A model generated the notes under the pieces. It saw nothing but the letters and a program-made list of their open reading frames with translations, ran no database searches and was not told the origin of the DNA. A stretch of 64,000 nucleotides of DNA from assembly GCA_947175545.1 (NCBI GenBank), contig CAMWNI010000003.1, positions 62,001 through 126,000 on the forward strand, written 5' to 3'. How positions within the stretch are numbered: the stretch's first letter is position 1; every line of letters starts with the position of its first letter. A program made the position numbers and the translations under genes. This document shows positions 19,064 through 29,482 of this stretch, piece after piece. The DNA is from an uncultured Porphyromonadaceae bacterium (GTDB lineage: Bacteria > Bacteroidota > Bacteroidia > Bacteroidales > Muribaculaceae).

Positions 19064-19855
19064 TTAAGGACGGGAAATGTTTTTTAGTTGCTTGACGGTT
19101 GTCAGATAGCCGGATTCGACAAGTAGTTCAAGGTCGTGGAGGTCAAAGGTCTGATGGTTGGCGGTTTCGGTCAAGTTAACAACGACGTCACACATTTCGA
19201 GGTCAGGGGTGACGTTGTTTTTTGACATAAGGCGGTAAGTGCGCTTGGCAATTTCAACGATTCCCTTGGCGGGTGGAGTGTCACCCATCGGTGAGCAGTT
19301 TATGCCGATCAGGAAGTCGCAGAGGTGACGGATTGCATAGGCCGGAAGGTTGCGCAGTACCCCGCCGTCAACGTAGCGCCGACCGTCAATATCAACCGGT
19401 TCGAACACAATCGGAATCGAGCAGCTTGCAACGACGCGCTCCGAGAGGTGGCCGCGGTCAAAAGCCATTTTCGTTCCTGAGTCGATATCCGAGGCGCAGA
19501 CAATGGTTTTCAGTGGCAGGTCTTCAATGTTCTGGTAAGGAATCAGGATTTCCAGCTGGTGGCGGAACTTGTCAAGTGAGAAAAAGCCGTCGTGAGGTAT
19601 GCGAGGTTTGGCGAAATCAGTGAATTTTCCTCCCGAGAAGAGCTTCAGAAGTTTGTCGTCATGGCGGTCAAGGAGTCCGGCGGCATAGAAAACGGCCACG
19701 ACGGCACCGGCACTGACGCCGGCAACGATGTCAGGCGTCAGACCGAGGTCCTGGATTGCATGGATTGCTCCGATATGGGCAAAACCGCGCGCACCGCCGC
19801 CGCTGAATGCGACGCCGATGCGATATGGTTTTTTCTGCTTATCAGGGAGTTTCAT
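19064..19855 (-). CDS. Patatin-like phospholipase
   Basis: GVAFSGGGARGFAHIGAIHA, GVSAGAVVAVFYA (GXSXG), DGGVLRNLP. Confidence 0.95.
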   Translation of the reverse strand: MKLPDKQKKPYRIGVAFSGGGARGFAHIGAIHAIQDLGLTPDIVAGVSAGAVVAVFYAAGLLDRHDDKLLKLFSGGKFTDFAKPRIPHDGFFSLDKFRHQLEILIPYQNIEDLPLKTIVCASDIDSGTKMAFDRGHLSERVVASCSIPIVFEPVDIDGRRYVDGGVLRNLPAYAIRHLCDFLIGINCSPMGDTPPAKGIVEIAKRTYRLMSKNNVTPDLEMCDVVVNLTETANHQTFDLHDLELLVESGYLTTVKQLKNISRP

Positions 19856-19865
19856 ATATTCGCGA

Positions 19866-21185
19866 TTATTTCTCGCGCATGAAGATGCTTATCGGAGTGC
19901 CGCAGAAGTCCCAGTTCTGGCGGATTTTATTTTCCAGATAGCGGCGGTATGGTTCCTTGACCCACTGAGGCAGGTTGCAGAAGAATACGAAGGTTGGTAT
20001 GCGCTGCTCTTTGAGTTGGGTGACATACTTGATTTTAATGAATTTGCCCTTGTTGGCCGGCGGAGGATAAGCGCCGATTGCTTCGAGCATGACATCGTTG
20101 AGTTTGGCTGTCGGAACCTGGCGGTTGCGGTTTTCGTAGACCTGCATTGCGGTTTCCAGCACCTTATGGATTCGCTGTTTGGTCAGTGCGGAGGCGAAGA
20201 TGATCGGGAAGTCATCAAACGGGGCGAACTTGCGGCGAATTGCTTCCTCGAAGAGCTTAATTGATTCCTGACTCTTATCCTCGACAAGATCCCATTTGTT
20301 TACGCAGACAACGAGGCCTTTTTTGTTTTTCTGAATCAGCGAGAAGATGTTGCCGTCCTGAGCCTCGATTCCGCGAGTGGCGTCAATCATCAATATGCAG
20401 ACATCGGAGGCCTCGATTGCGCGTACGGACCGAATTACGGAGTAATACTCAATGTCTTCGTTGACTTTGGTCTTTTTGCGGATGCCGGCAGTGTCGACAA
20501 GATAGAAGTCAAAGCCAAATTTGTTGTATCGAGTGTAGATGCTGTCGCGCGTAGTGCCGGCAATGTCGGTCACAATGTGGCGGTCTTCGCCAATAAATGC
20601 GTTGATAAGGCTCGACTTTCCGGCGTTCGGGCGTCCGACAATAGCGAACTTTGGCAGTGCTTCGAGGCGGGCGGCTTCTTCATCGTCAATCTCGGGGAGC
20701 TTCTTGACGATTTCGTCAAGAAGGTCGCCGGTGCCGAAGCCGCTGACGGCGCTGACGGGATAGGGTTCGCCGAGGCCGAGCGAGTAAAACTCAGGTACGT
20801 TGTACAACCAGTCGTTCGAGTCAACCTTGTTGGTCACCAGAAGAACCGGTTTTTTTGAGCGTCGCAGAATTGCGGCAACATGGTCGTCGAGGTCTGTCAC
20901 ACCGTTCATGGCGTCGACCACGAATAGAATTTCATCGGCCTGTTCGATTGCAAGCTGGACTTGTTTGTTGATTTCTCCTTCGAAAATATCCTCGGAGTTG
21001 ACAACCCAGCCGCCGGTGTCGATAATCGAAAATTCGCGGCCGTTCCAGTCGACCTTGCCATACTGGCGGTCGCGGGTTGTGCCGGCGGTTTCGTCAACAA
21101 TGGCTCGACGGCTCTGCGTCAGTCTGTTAAAGAGAGTGGACTTCCCGACGTTCGGACGTCCGACTATTGCTACTAATTGTCCCAT
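19866..21185 (-). CDS. der: Ribosome biogenesis GTPase Der
   Basis: Two GTPase domains: [17 protein letters not shown] and [18 protein letters not shown]-terminal KH-like end. Confidence 0.98.
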   Translation of the reverse strand: MGQLVAIVGRPNVGKSTLFNRLTQSRRAIVDETAGTTRDRQYGKVDWNGREFSIIDTGGWVVNSEDIFEGEINKQVQLAIEQADEILFVVDAMNGVTDLDDHVAAILRRSKKPVLLVTNKVDSNDWLYNVPEFYSLGLGEPYPVSAVSGFGTGDLLDEIVKKLPEIDDEEAARLEALPKFAIVGRPNAGKSSLINAFIGEDRHIVTDIAGTTRDSIYTRYNKFGFDFYLVDTAGIRKKTKVNEDIEYYSVIRSVRAIEASDVCILMIDATRGIEAQDGNIFSLIQKNKKGLVVCVNKWDLVEDKSQESIKLFEEAIRRKFAPFDDFPIIFASALTKQRIHKVLETAMQVYENRNRQVPTAKLNDVMLEAIGAYPPPANKGKFIKIKYVTQLKEQRIPTFVFFCNLPQWVKEPYRRYLENKIRQNWDFCGTPISIFMREK

Positions 21186-21202
21186 ATAATCAGGTTGATG
21201 GT

Positions 21203-22114
21203 TTATTGGATATAGCCGAATGATTTCAGTTTGTTCTCGCGGTTGCGCCAGTTGGCTTCAACTTTGACAAAGAGTTCGAGATAGACACTCTTGCCGAAGA
21301 ACTGTTCGATTTCTTTTCGGGCTTGCATGCCGACTTTTTTCAACATCGAACCCTGGCGACCGATAAGGATTCCCTTCTGCGAGTCGCGTTCGACGTAGAT
21401 GACGGCCATGATGTGGATACTTTTTTCTTTTTCTTCGAATTTTTCGACAATGACTTCAGTGGAGTAGGGTACTTCTTTGTCGTAATTCTCAAGAATTTTT
21501 TCGCGGATAATTTCCGTTACGAAGAAACGGGCGGGCTTGTCGGTCAGTGCATCCTTGCCGAAGTAAGGGGGCGAAGGCGGCAGAAGCTCGACAATACGTT
21601 TCATCAGGTTGTCGACATTGAAGTCCTCGGTTGCCGAAATCGGGAAAATTTCAGCGTTTGGCAGACGGTTTTGCCAGGCGTTGACAATGTTTATCAGGTT
21701 GGCTCCGTCGCCGGACAGAAGGTCGATTTTATTGATTACGAGCAGCACGGGAATTTTCTCCTTTGCCACTTTTTGCAGGAAATCAGCGTTTTTCTCGGGG
21801 TCTTCAACAACGTCGGTCACGTAAAGCAGGATGTCTGCATCGGTCAGCGCACCTTCGCTGAAGTTGAGCATTGCCTCTTGCATTTTGTAACGGGGCTTGA
21901 GAACTCCGGGGGTGTCGGAGAAGACAATCTGATAGTCGTCCGTATTGACAATGCCGGTGATGCGATGGCGTGTTGTCTGTGCTTTCGGGGTTATGATACT
22001 CATGCGTTCGCCGACAAGGCGATTCATTAAAGTTGACTTGCCAACGTTCGGGTTCCCCACTATATTGACGAATCCGGCTTTGTGCGGATTGCAGGTGTTT
22101 TGTTCTTCAGACAT
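21203..22114 (-). CDS. era: GTPase Era
   Basis: [39 protein letters not shown] domain [22 protein letters not shown]. Confidence 0.98.
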   Translation of the reverse strand: MSEEQNTCNPHKAGFVNIVGNPNVGKSTLMNRLVGERMSIITPKAQTTRHRITGIVNTDDYQIVFSDTPGVLKPRYKMQEAMLNFSEGALTDADILLYVTDVVEDPEKNADFLQKVAKEKIPVLLVINKIDLLSGDGANLINIVNAWQNRLPNAEIFPISATEDFNVDNLMKRIVELLPPSPPYFGKDALTDKPARFFVTEIIREKILENYDKEVPYSTEVIVEKFEEKEKSIHIMAVIYVERDSQKGILIGRQGSMLKKVGMQARKEIEQFFGKSVYLELFVKVEANWRNRENKLKSFGYIQ

Positions 22115-22213
22115 ACTTGAGTCAGGTTCTTTTAGGTAATCACGTTTTTTGTTATCACAGATATAACGTCTTGACGGAGCGTAAGGTTTTCGGGGCCTTG
22201 CTTGAAAAATTTG

Positions 22214-22262
22214 GCGCGGATGTTTGCCCTCCCGTATTCGGGTTCAGGGTAAGCATCCGCGC
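22214..22262. other. Stem-loop in the fabH-era intergenic region
   Basis: GCGCGGATG...CATCCGCGC perfect 9 bp outer stem with inner TTGCCCT/AGGGTAA pairing. Confidence 0.5.
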
Positions 22263-22297
22263 GTAAGAGTTCGGAATTTCGGCTACGGGGCTAAAAA

Positions 22298-23281
22298 TCA
22301 GATGTCCCAGATAATGTACATTGCTCCCCAGGTAAAGCCGGCGCCGAATGCGGTCAGCAGCAGCTTGTCTCCCTTCTTGATGCGGTCTTTATATTCTGCA
22401 ATACAGATGGGGATAGATGCGGCCGAGGTATTGCCGGTGTGGTCAATGTTGACCAGCACCTTGGCGCGGTCAATGCCTGCGCGGTCGGCAACTGCCTCGA
22501 TAATGCGGGCATTTGCCTGGTGAGGAATGAGCCAGTCGACGGTCTCCATTGTCAGCCCGTTGCGCTGTGCAACCTCCATTGTGGAGTTGAGCATGTTGGT
22601 CACGGCATGCTTATAGACGGCGCGACCTTCCTGGTAGACGTAATGCTCATGAGCGTCAATGGTTTCGTGGCTTGCGGGTTTGGCTGAGCCGCCGGCCTTC
22701 ATTATTAAGTTGTTCAGACCGTTGCCGTCAACGTAGAACTGGCCGTCCATTACTCCGACCTCAGCTTCAGTCGGTTCAAGAAGCATTGCTCCCGCGCCGT
22801 CGCCAAACAGGGGGCAGGTGGCACGGTCCGTGTAGTCAACCATTGATGACATTTTTTCGCATGCAACGACGACTACCTTCTTGCGGAGTCCGGAGCGGAC
22901 ATAGGCCGAACCGTCCTGAAGGCCAACGAGGAATCCGGCGCATGCTGCCTGAAGGTCATAGCTGTAAGCGTTTGTCAGGCCAAGTTCATGGCAGATAATA
23001 GAGCCGGTTGACGGGAAGCGATAGTCAGGGTTGCAGGTGCAGCAGATCAGCAGGTCGACCTCTTCTGGTTTTGTGCCGGTCTGGGCAAGCAACTCCTCAA
23101 CCGCTTTCTTTCCAAGGTATGATGAACCGAGGTTCGGGTCCTTGAGGATGTGGCGGGTCTTGATGCCGACGCGAGTGGTAATCCACTCATCGTTTGTGTC
23201 GACCATCTTTGACAGCATTTCGTTGTCAAGGATGTCGTCAGGTACGTAGGCTGCCACTCCGGAAATTCGAGCGTGAAGCAT
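22298..23281 (-). CDS. fabH: Beta-ketoacyl-ACP synthase III
   Basis: ARISGVAAYVPDDILDNEMLSKMVDTNDEWI; AACAGFLVGL active-site Cys; PHQANARII; NIDHTGNTSAASIP. Confidence 0.97.
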   Translation of the reverse strand: MLHARISGVAAYVPDDILDNEMLSKMVDTNDEWITTRVGIKTRHILKDPNLGSSYLGKKAVEELLAQTGTKPEEVDLLICCTCNPDYRFPSTGSIICHELGLTNAYSYDLQAACAGFLVGLQDGSAYVRSGLRKKVVVVACEKMSSMVDYTDRATCPLFGDGAGAMLLEPTEAEVGVMDGQFYVDGNGLNNLIMKAGGSAKPASHETIDAHEHYVYQEGRAVYKHAVTNMLNSTMEVAQRNGLTMETVDWLIPHQANARIIEAVADRAGIDRAKVLVNIDHTGNTSAASIPICIAEYKDRIKKGDKLLLTAFGAGFTWGAMYIIWDI

Positions 23282-23337
23282 TGTCAGGATGGTTAAGTCT
23301 GGGAAATTTGAGTGAAATTCTTTCTTTTCGGAGCGAT

Positions 23338-23523
23338 TTAGATAGCTTCAGCCTTCTCAATCACTACATGACCGCGATAGAAACCGCATTCGCCGCAAAC
23401 ACAGTGGTAGATGTGCCATGCGCCGCAGTTGGGGCATACAGCGATTGTGGGCATTTTAGCTACGTCATGGGTACGACGTTTGGCGGTACGGGTCTTTGAT
23501 TGTCTGCGTTTAGGATGTGCCAT
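23338..23523 (-). CDS. rpmF: 50S ribosomal protein L32
   Basis: MAHPKRRQSKTRTAKRRTHDVAKMPTIAVCPNCGAWHIYHCVCGECGFYRGHVVI. Confidence 0.97.
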   Translation of the reverse strand: MAHPKRRQSKTRTAKRRTHDVAKMPTIAVCPNCGAWHIYHCVCGECGFYRGHVVIEKAEAI

Positions 23524-23579
23524 TGTTTTTTATAGTTAATCTGTTATTTTTTGTTTTTTTGTCGGGTATGTTGATTGAG

Positions 23580-24101
23580 CTAATCTTCGGCTGAGCTGTC
23601 GTCAAGCAACAGGTCGGAGTCGATGTCTGTTTCTTCTTCGCCGGCGTCCTTGACGAGGTATTTTTTGTTCAGTGCGCTCATTGCGCGGTTACATTTGCCC
23701 TGAGGGTGAACGTGGCGCGGAGGAATTGCAAGCACCGCTGTGTCGGAAATCATGTAGGCGACGTTCAGATAGTTGTCGCTTTCAGGAATGACGAGCAGGG
23801 TGTCGCTTTCGTTGTCGTAATTCTCGCCATATTTGACCGTCAGGTTGTAGGTCGCGTCAATGTCAAGGGGAAGTTCGTCCAGACAGCGGTCACAGAGAAC
23901 TGTCAGTGTGCCGGTCAGATGGAATGCGAGCTGATAGGCGTCGTTGCTATGGTTGACTTCAAGGTCAACTTTCACGTCGGCGTCACGCACGTCCTGATTC
24001 TCCATGTTGATGAAGAATTGCTTGTCCAAATGGTACTCAAAATGGTGCTTGCCGAGGGGCAAACTCTTGAGCATCAGTTTGAAATCTGAGAACTTTCCCA
24101 T
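23580..24101 (-). CDS. DUF177 (YceD-like) protein
   Basis: Upstream of rpmF; CDRCLDELPLDID; PRHVHPQGKCNRAMSALNKKYL. Confidence 0.9.
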   Translation of the reverse strand: MGKFSDFKLMLKSLPLGKHHFEYHLDKQFFINMENQDVRDADVKVDLEVNHSNDAYQLAFHLTGTLTVLCDRCLDELPLDIDATYNLTVKYGENYDNESDTLLVIPESDNYLNVAYMISDTAVLAIPPRHVHPQGKCNRAMSALNKKYLVKDAGEEETDIDSDLLLDDSSAED

Positions 24102-24217
24102 TGTTGACGTTTACTGAGTGGTTAGAAAAACTCCGCAAAGTTACGAAATAATCCGGAAATAATGAAAGAATCGGGCGAAAAATGTTGTGTTTTTACCTTA
24201 CGAAACGCTATTTTCTT

Positions 24218-27070
24218 TTAGCGGACCACCTGCTTTTTGCCGTTGATGATGTAGACTCCGGGCTTTGCGCCGCGGAGAGTTTGCAGTGCTACTCCGGTCA
24301 GCGTGTAGATTGACGTTCCAGTGTCTGATATTTCAACTTCGCCTATGGAAGAGTCCGGATCAGGATCAACCGGTTCTGGCATGGCAGTCAACTCAAATCG
24401 AAACTTGCAACCCGTGTCCGATGTGTTTGTACCGTCCCCCCAGTTGTAAATCTGGTAGCCGAGGCTGGCGTTGGTCTGGTTCCACTGCGTCTTGTTAGAG
24501 GTCAGAATCATGTAGCCGATTTCGTCGGAAGCTGCGGGAGTCCAGCCGCGGGAGGGTTGGGACTTGACGGTTTTCAGAGCGCTGTTGGTCGAGGCGGATG
24601 GAGAGACATAGCCGCCGTCGGCATAGTTTATTATATTATAGGTGTCGGTATCGGTGCGCTTTTTGAAGGTCCATTTGGCGTCGTCGGTGATGCTTTCGAT
24701 TCCTGAGAGGGCTTTGTTCAGTCCGCCCGTGGCGGCATAGCGTCCGTTGCGCAGGGGCGTTGAAAGAGCGTAGGTCGCTCCGTCAACCGGCATGGAGAGG
24801 CCGGCTGCGGCGGCTGCCGTTTTCATTGCTTCGAAAGCTTCGCGCAGCTGCCGGGCCTGGGTTTCTCGCTCATTGGCCGTAAGGGTCTGGCTGAGGGTCT
24901 CGCGTATTTCAGCGGCAAGGCGGTCAAAGGATTCCGCAACTGCTTCAGGGTAGAATCCGGGAGTATCGCTTATGGAGGCGTTGCGCCACGAAGTCATTTC
25001 GGCCAGTTCGTCCATCAGGGCTTCGGCCTCCTGCTGTAGAATCCGGTTGGGCGAATAGATCAGTCCGTCGAGTGCTGTGTTGCCTTCAGGGTCGGTAATT
25101 ACAAAGGTGAATTGCCATTTATCGCGCCCTGTGCCGCCATTATTGGCATGGGGAAGCTTCATGAACACCTTGTTCCAGCCTTCGTTGAGGTGGATTCGGA
25201 CCGCAGGCCGCGCGGTGAAGTTTTCGTTCCGGAGGCCGGAGGAGATCTGGTCTTGCTTTATGTTAGCTCCGGGCTGAGTCCATTCGGGGGCGGCTATTTC
25301 GGTTCCGTTGAGCCACACGCGCGAGCCTCGGCGGTCCCATTTTCCGGCGTCCGGGCCTTTTTCGTTGCCTGAGCGACTGTAAGTGTAGAATTCAATCAGG
25401 GCGCCGGCTTCCTGCTCGCAGGGAGAGTAGACGTAGGTCCAGGCATAGGCGGTCATGTTGTTTTGCGGATTCTGATAGAAGCCTTTGACCGTGGGGTGCC
25501 AGATGTGGCGCAGATAGATTCCGGCGCCTGTGGCCGTACGGCCCGAGACTGATGAGGGCATCGTCTCGTCGGCAAGATAGTTTTCCGGTTCGAGAACGGC
25601 CGAGGGGTCTCCGCCGTTGGGAAGCTGATCTGTGACGAGCCAGCGAACGTTGGATTGTTTCACGTAGGGGATGAGATGGGCCGTTTCGGCCATAGTCGTG
25701 TGCTTGTGGTGTAGAAAACGGCGTTCCCAGTCGGCAAATTCTTCAAATTCGACTCCTGAGTTGGGGAGCGTGACGCCTCCCTGTTCGATGTACTGCTCGC
25801 CGCCTCCGGTCCACGCTCGCTCGCAGCTTGCAAGAATGTTTGCATATATGTTGTTCTGGCGCACGATGTCTTCCCATGACGGAGTCATTGTGTCGTTCCA
25901 TGCCGCGGAGATTGTGCCGGCAATGTCAGGATTGCCCTGCGTCTGGCCGAAGATTGTCGACTTGAAGATGCCGACGACATCGGCAAACACGTCGAAGTGG
26001 TTTGTATAGTTATAACGCATGTCAATGTTAGGCACTCCGGCACTCAGGGTGCCTGACGTGGCCCAGTTGGTTGTCAGGTCACAGGGAATCACCTTCGGAT
26101 CGACCGTCTTTGCCGGACTGTTGTAGCGATTCCAGATTACAGCTTTCTTGCCAAGAGAGTGGACATAGTCAATCATGTCAATCAGATAGCTGTCCTGGAA
26201 GCCGATTTCATCACCGCCGATGTGGATATATGGTGCTTTGTCAAACAGGTTGGCAACCTCCCTGAGTATAACCTTAAGCTCGGCGATGCCCTCGGCGGTC
26301 TGCATTGAATGGCCCATGGCGCTCTCGAATGGGTGCGAGTGGCCGGGCATATCAATTTCCGGAATGACGGTCATGCCGCGCTCGGCGGCATAGTCCTGAA
26401 TCTCGCGGGCCTGTTCCTGAGTGTAGAACATGCCGGGGAAGCGAGTAATTCCTTTTTCGCCGGTCAGCTGCGGGTAAGCCTTTATTTCGAGGCGCCAGCC
26501 GGTGTAGTCGGTCAGATGCCAGTGGAAAGTGTTGACCTTAAAGCGGCTGAGCAGGTCAATTTCGCGTTTGAGTTCATCAACTGGAATAAACGATCGGCCA
26601 ACGTCGTGCATGAAGCCGCGCAGCTTGAACGCGGGCCAGTCCTTGATTGTAGAACCCTCAATGACGCCATCGCAGTCCTGTGCCATCAGGCGCAGGGTCT
26701 GGGCGGCGCGGGTCACGCCGAGGACCGTCGGGGCCGTGATTGAGATTTCGTCAGACGCGACTGTCAGCAAGTAGGCCTCGGCAGGGTATCCGGCCAATTC
26801 ATAGTCGAAGGCGCCCTCGACCGGAGCGATAGTGACGGAGATGCGAGGTGCGTCGGCGTCGGCTGACAGGGTCAGGCCTGCGTCTGCCATAAAGCGTTTG
26901 AGTTCGGCTGATTCAGTGGGGTCGGAAATCAAAACCTGGCGATTGGTCGCGAAGCCTCCTGCTGCATCAAGAGAGACCTGCTTGGGTTTTGGCATGATAT
27001 TTTCGATTGTGGCGAATGCCGGAGAAGTCATTGCGAGTGCCAGTTCGGCAATGATTAGCTTGCGATTCAT
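24218..27070 (-). CDS. GH20-family beta-N-acetylhexosaminidase, multidomain, exported
   Basis: KLRGFMHDVGRSFIPVDEL, NTFHWHLTDYTGWRLEIKAYP, PEIDMPGHS, HIGGDEIGF; C-terminal ligand-binding-like domains and IYTLTGVAL...PGVYIINGKKQVVR tail. Confidence 0.92.
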   Translation of the reverse strand: MNRKLIIAELALAMTSPAFATIENIMPKPKQVSLDAAGGFATNRQVLISDPTESAELKRFMADAGLTLSADADAPRISVTIAPVEGAFDYELAGYPAEAYLLTVASDEISITAPTVLGVTRAAQTLRLMAQDCDGVIEGSTIKDWPAFKLRGFMHDVGRSFIPVDELKREIDLLSRFKVNTFHWHLTDYTGWRLEIKAYPQLTGEKGITRFPGMFYTQEQAREIQDYAAERGMTVIPEIDMPGHSHPFESAMGHSMQTAEGIAELKVILREVANLFDKAPYIHIGGDEIGFQDSYLIDMIDYVHSLGKKAVIWNRYNSPAKTVDPKVIPCDLTTNWATSGTLSAGVPNIDMRYNYTNHFDVFADVVGIFKSTIFGQTQGNPDIAGTISAAWNDTMTPSWEDIVRQNNIYANILASCERAWTGGGEQYIEQGGVTLPNSGVEFEEFADWERRFLHHKHTTMAETAHLIPYVKQSNVRWLVTDQLPNGGDPSAVLEPENYLADETMPSSVSGRTATGAGIYLRHIWHPTVKGFYQNPQNNMTAYAWTYVYSPCEQEAGALIEFYTYSRSGNEKGPDAGKWDRRGSRVWLNGTEIAAPEWTQPGANIKQDQISSGLRNENFTARPAVRIHLNEGWNKVFMKLPHANNGGTGRDKWQFTFVITDPEGNTALDGLIYSPNRILQQEAEALMDELAEMTSWRNASISDTPGFYPEAVAESFDRLAAEIRETLSQTLTANERETQARQLREAFEAMKTAAAAAGLSMPVDGATYALSTPLRNGRYAATGGLNKALSGIESITDDAKWTFKKRTDTDTYNIINYADGGYVSPSASTNSALKTVKSQPSRGWTPAASDEIGYMILTSNKTQWNQTNASLGYQIYNWGDGTNTSDTGCKFRFELTAMPEPVDPDPDSSIGEVEISDTGTSIYTLTGVALQTLRGAKPGVYIINGKKQVVR

Positions 27071-27127
27071 GGAAGAGCGATGATGTATGTTGTGTTAAAT
27101 TACTTGTTAACCGGAGTGTTAACTACT

Positions 27128-27137
27128 GCAAATATAG
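27128..27137 (-). promoter_or_regulatory. -7 box (TATATTTG) for GH20 gene, just after the candidate sRNA terminator
   Basis: Minus strand CTATATTTGCAG about 60 nt upstream of the GH20 ATG. Confidence 0.5.
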
Positions 27138-27154
27138 TGATTTATTTTTATTTA

Positions 27155-27243
27155 GACAAAAAAATCAGGACGTCATCACGACGTCCTGATTCCTTAACCT
27201 TTATCTTAATCTAATACTATGAAAAACACACGCTGCAAAGTTA
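27155..27243 (-). ncRNA. Candidate small RNA transcription unit (promoter to terminator)
   Basis: Minus strand: TTG-N19-TAACTTTG (-7 box 27236-27243), ~75 nt, then ATCAGGACGTC-GTGAT-GACGTCCTGAT followed by TTTTTTT; no ORF. Confidence 0.55.
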
Positions 27244-27505
27244 GTAACATTTTTCGAAACTGCAACACTCTCCACATTAGATTTAACCCATTTTAACAAA
27301 ATTATAACTCTTAATTGACTCTTTCACGGATTTTTTTGCGGACTTTCAGTTTTATATGGTTAAATCCTATCTTGAATACTCAAAGTGGACGATTCGGCTT
27401 ATATCTTGGGTAAATGGCTATTTCAGATTTTTGATTCTCAGTCATTCTTTCAGTTGATTTGCTGAATAGTTCCCTCCAGTTTATCTGTTGCTTTTGTGGA
27501 TAGGA

Positions 27506-28606
27506 TTAATAATCTATTTCTCTTATTAGCATTCCATCAAGAATATCGGTTCCCTGAAGGACTTCAAATTCGGTGAATTGAGGTTCCGATGATGTGTTTG
27601 CATTAACCGTATACCTGTTGTCTGCAATTTTTCCCTCAATAGGTTTGATGATCCCTCTTTTATGATATGTTATAATGCCGTCTGCGTTTTGTTCGGATTC
27701 GAGAATTTCAAAATAACTTGATGAAGTTAATCCTTCCTTTAGTCCGATATCTGCGGCTAGAGGAGATGTAGACCTAATAGGCGTTATTATTCGGAAGGGG
27801 GGATATTTTGTCTGCAGTTTAGCTATGTTTAAATCCAAACAACGTTTGACCACTTGTTGAATGAGCTGACGCTGAGATAGAGATGTGGAAGTCTCAGAAT
27901 ATTGTGTTGTTACCTTGTCCTGAAACTTGTACGAATAATTAGACTCCTTGATAAACTCTTTAGAGCCTGGGATGTAATGTACGCCATAAAATTCATCCAT
28001 ATGGTCAATATTCCAATCAAGTGAGTAGATATATGAAGTAACTTCTATGCAGAAGGAAACCTCCAAGCCTGTTTTGTCGAAGTCAGCTTTCTTGTTGCTA
28101 TATTTGCCATTGAAACAAATGTCATGAAAAATCAAGAATGTTTTGGGAATTAATCTCTCGCCGGCATCTTCTAATATACTTACCCCTCGCACTAATTGTT
28201 GAGCAATTTGACGGTCTAACTCGTTGGCATTATAAAGTCCGCGGGATTTAATCAAATCTACGTTAAAGTTTCCGGTTGTTTTATCCCACCCGAACCATTT
28301 TGCAACAGCTCGTGACCCAATATTTGTTTTTCGTATGAATGAATCAATATATTTTGTTTGATCGGTATATTCCTGAGTCGCAAATTTCACCACATTGACC
28401 CCTAATCCATGATCATTAAAGCGCGCATTAAGTGGAATTGATTTGTATGCTTCAACAATTTGATCGTTGAACGGATACATTGGATGTTCTATCATTATTT
28501 GAGTCAATGATGCCCGTTGATAGTTTTGGGACTCCTGACCTTTGGCAAATGATGATAGAACAGCCGGTAGAATTAGCGTTAGGAGTCTAATATATCCAGT
28601 CTTCAT
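27506..28606 (-). CDS. Exported hypothetical protein
   Basis: Signal peptide MKTGYIRLLTLILPAVLSSFAKGQ; start refined from 28630; overlaps the upstream gene stop by ~20 nt. Confidence 0.65.
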   Translation of the reverse strand: MKTGYIRLLTLILPAVLSSFAKGQESQNYQRASLTQIMIEHPMYPFNDQIVEAYKSIPLNARFNDHGLGVNVVKFATQEYTDQTKYIDSFIRKTNIGSRAVAKWFGWDKTTGNFNVDLIKSRGLYNANELDRQIAQQLVRGVSILEDAGERLIPKTFLIFHDICFNGKYSNKKADFDKTGLEVSFCIEVTSYIYSLDWNIDHMDEFYGVHYIPGSKEFIKESNYSYKFQDKVTTQYSETSTSLSQRQLIQQVVKRCLDLNIAKLQTKYPPFRIITPIRSTSPLAADIGLKEGLTSSSYFEILESEQNADGIITYHKRGIIKPIEGKIADNRYTVNANTSSEPQFTEFEVLQGTDILDGMLIREIDY

Positions 28607-29456
28607 CTTCGAGTTCAAATATAACTTCATCGTCTTTGGGATATAATCCTTTTTTCTTTAAATGTTTAATATTTTTCTTTATAAAACGATTCCATTTGAT
28701 GAAGCCTCCTTTTTTTATTTTTATATCTGAAGGTATTTCAAAGATTGAATCCGGCAAATCTGCATTTGGGATAATTTCTGTTACATCAAGTCCTAGGTAT
28801 GATTTTATGTGTTTTTTAAAAACTTTCATTTCCACTCTAATTTCCATGATGGCCTTGATTCTTGCCGGAATGCCATCTATATCTATACAATTAGCAATTG
28901 CTCCTGATGCGGCCTCGGATAATATAAATTGTGGAATGGTCTCAATAACTATATCATTTCGTGAATTGGATATCGGATTGTGAATCTCGAAATTTACATT
29001 ATATATTTTTGAAGAATAGCATAATACCTCACAATTTTCTTTGATAGGTGTAATTGTATATACATCGTAGGGAGGAAGTATATTACCTTTATATTGACGT
29101 TGGGCGTTTGACCAACTTTTTAACACCATCTCATAATCATCCCAGGATATTGCTACCCCCTTTCTCATGTAATGTCCCCACATTGTTATCGTCCCGGCGG
29201 AAGGATCATATAGAGTACTATAGTGTAGAGTGCTATCTACGGCTAAAGCCTTGTCATCTTTTATGAAATAACTAAACTTAGTCGCTCCGTTATATCCGAA
29301 TCCGCCGGAGATTTTCTCGGTGTTTCTGTCAAGATTATTGGTGCGTATTGCTTTGATTTCGCCTTCAAATTTAGTAGGAACTGGAACTGTCTGCCCGTGA
29401 AGATTAAGGCCGATGTTTCCACATAGTAGAATTGTTAGAGAAATAAGTTTTTTCAT
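28587..29456 (-). CDS. Exported hypothetical protein
   Basis: Signal peptide MKKLISLTILLCGNIGLNLHGQ; start refined from 29495. Confidence 0.65.
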   Translation of the reverse strand: MKKLISLTILLCGNIGLNLHGQTVPVPTKFEGEIKAIRTNNLDRNTEKISGGFGYNGATKFSYFIKDDKALAVDSTLHYSTLYDPSAGTITMWGHYMRKGVAISWDDYEMVLKSWSNAQRQYKGNILPPYDVYTITPIKENCEVLCYSSKIYNVNFEIHNPISNSRNDIVIETIPQFILSEAASGAIANCIDIDGIPARIKAIMEIRVEMKVFKKHIKSYLGLDVTEIIPNADLPDSIFEIPSDIKIKKGGFIKWNRFIKKNIKHLKKKGLYPKDDEVIFELEDEDWIY

Positions 29457-29482
29457 ATAAAAAGTATGGTTTGGTGTTTTAG

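Noticed and set aside
19866-22114. Der and Era GTPases as a duplicated gene pair
   Set aside because: Well known distinct essential GTPases; similarity limited to the G domain
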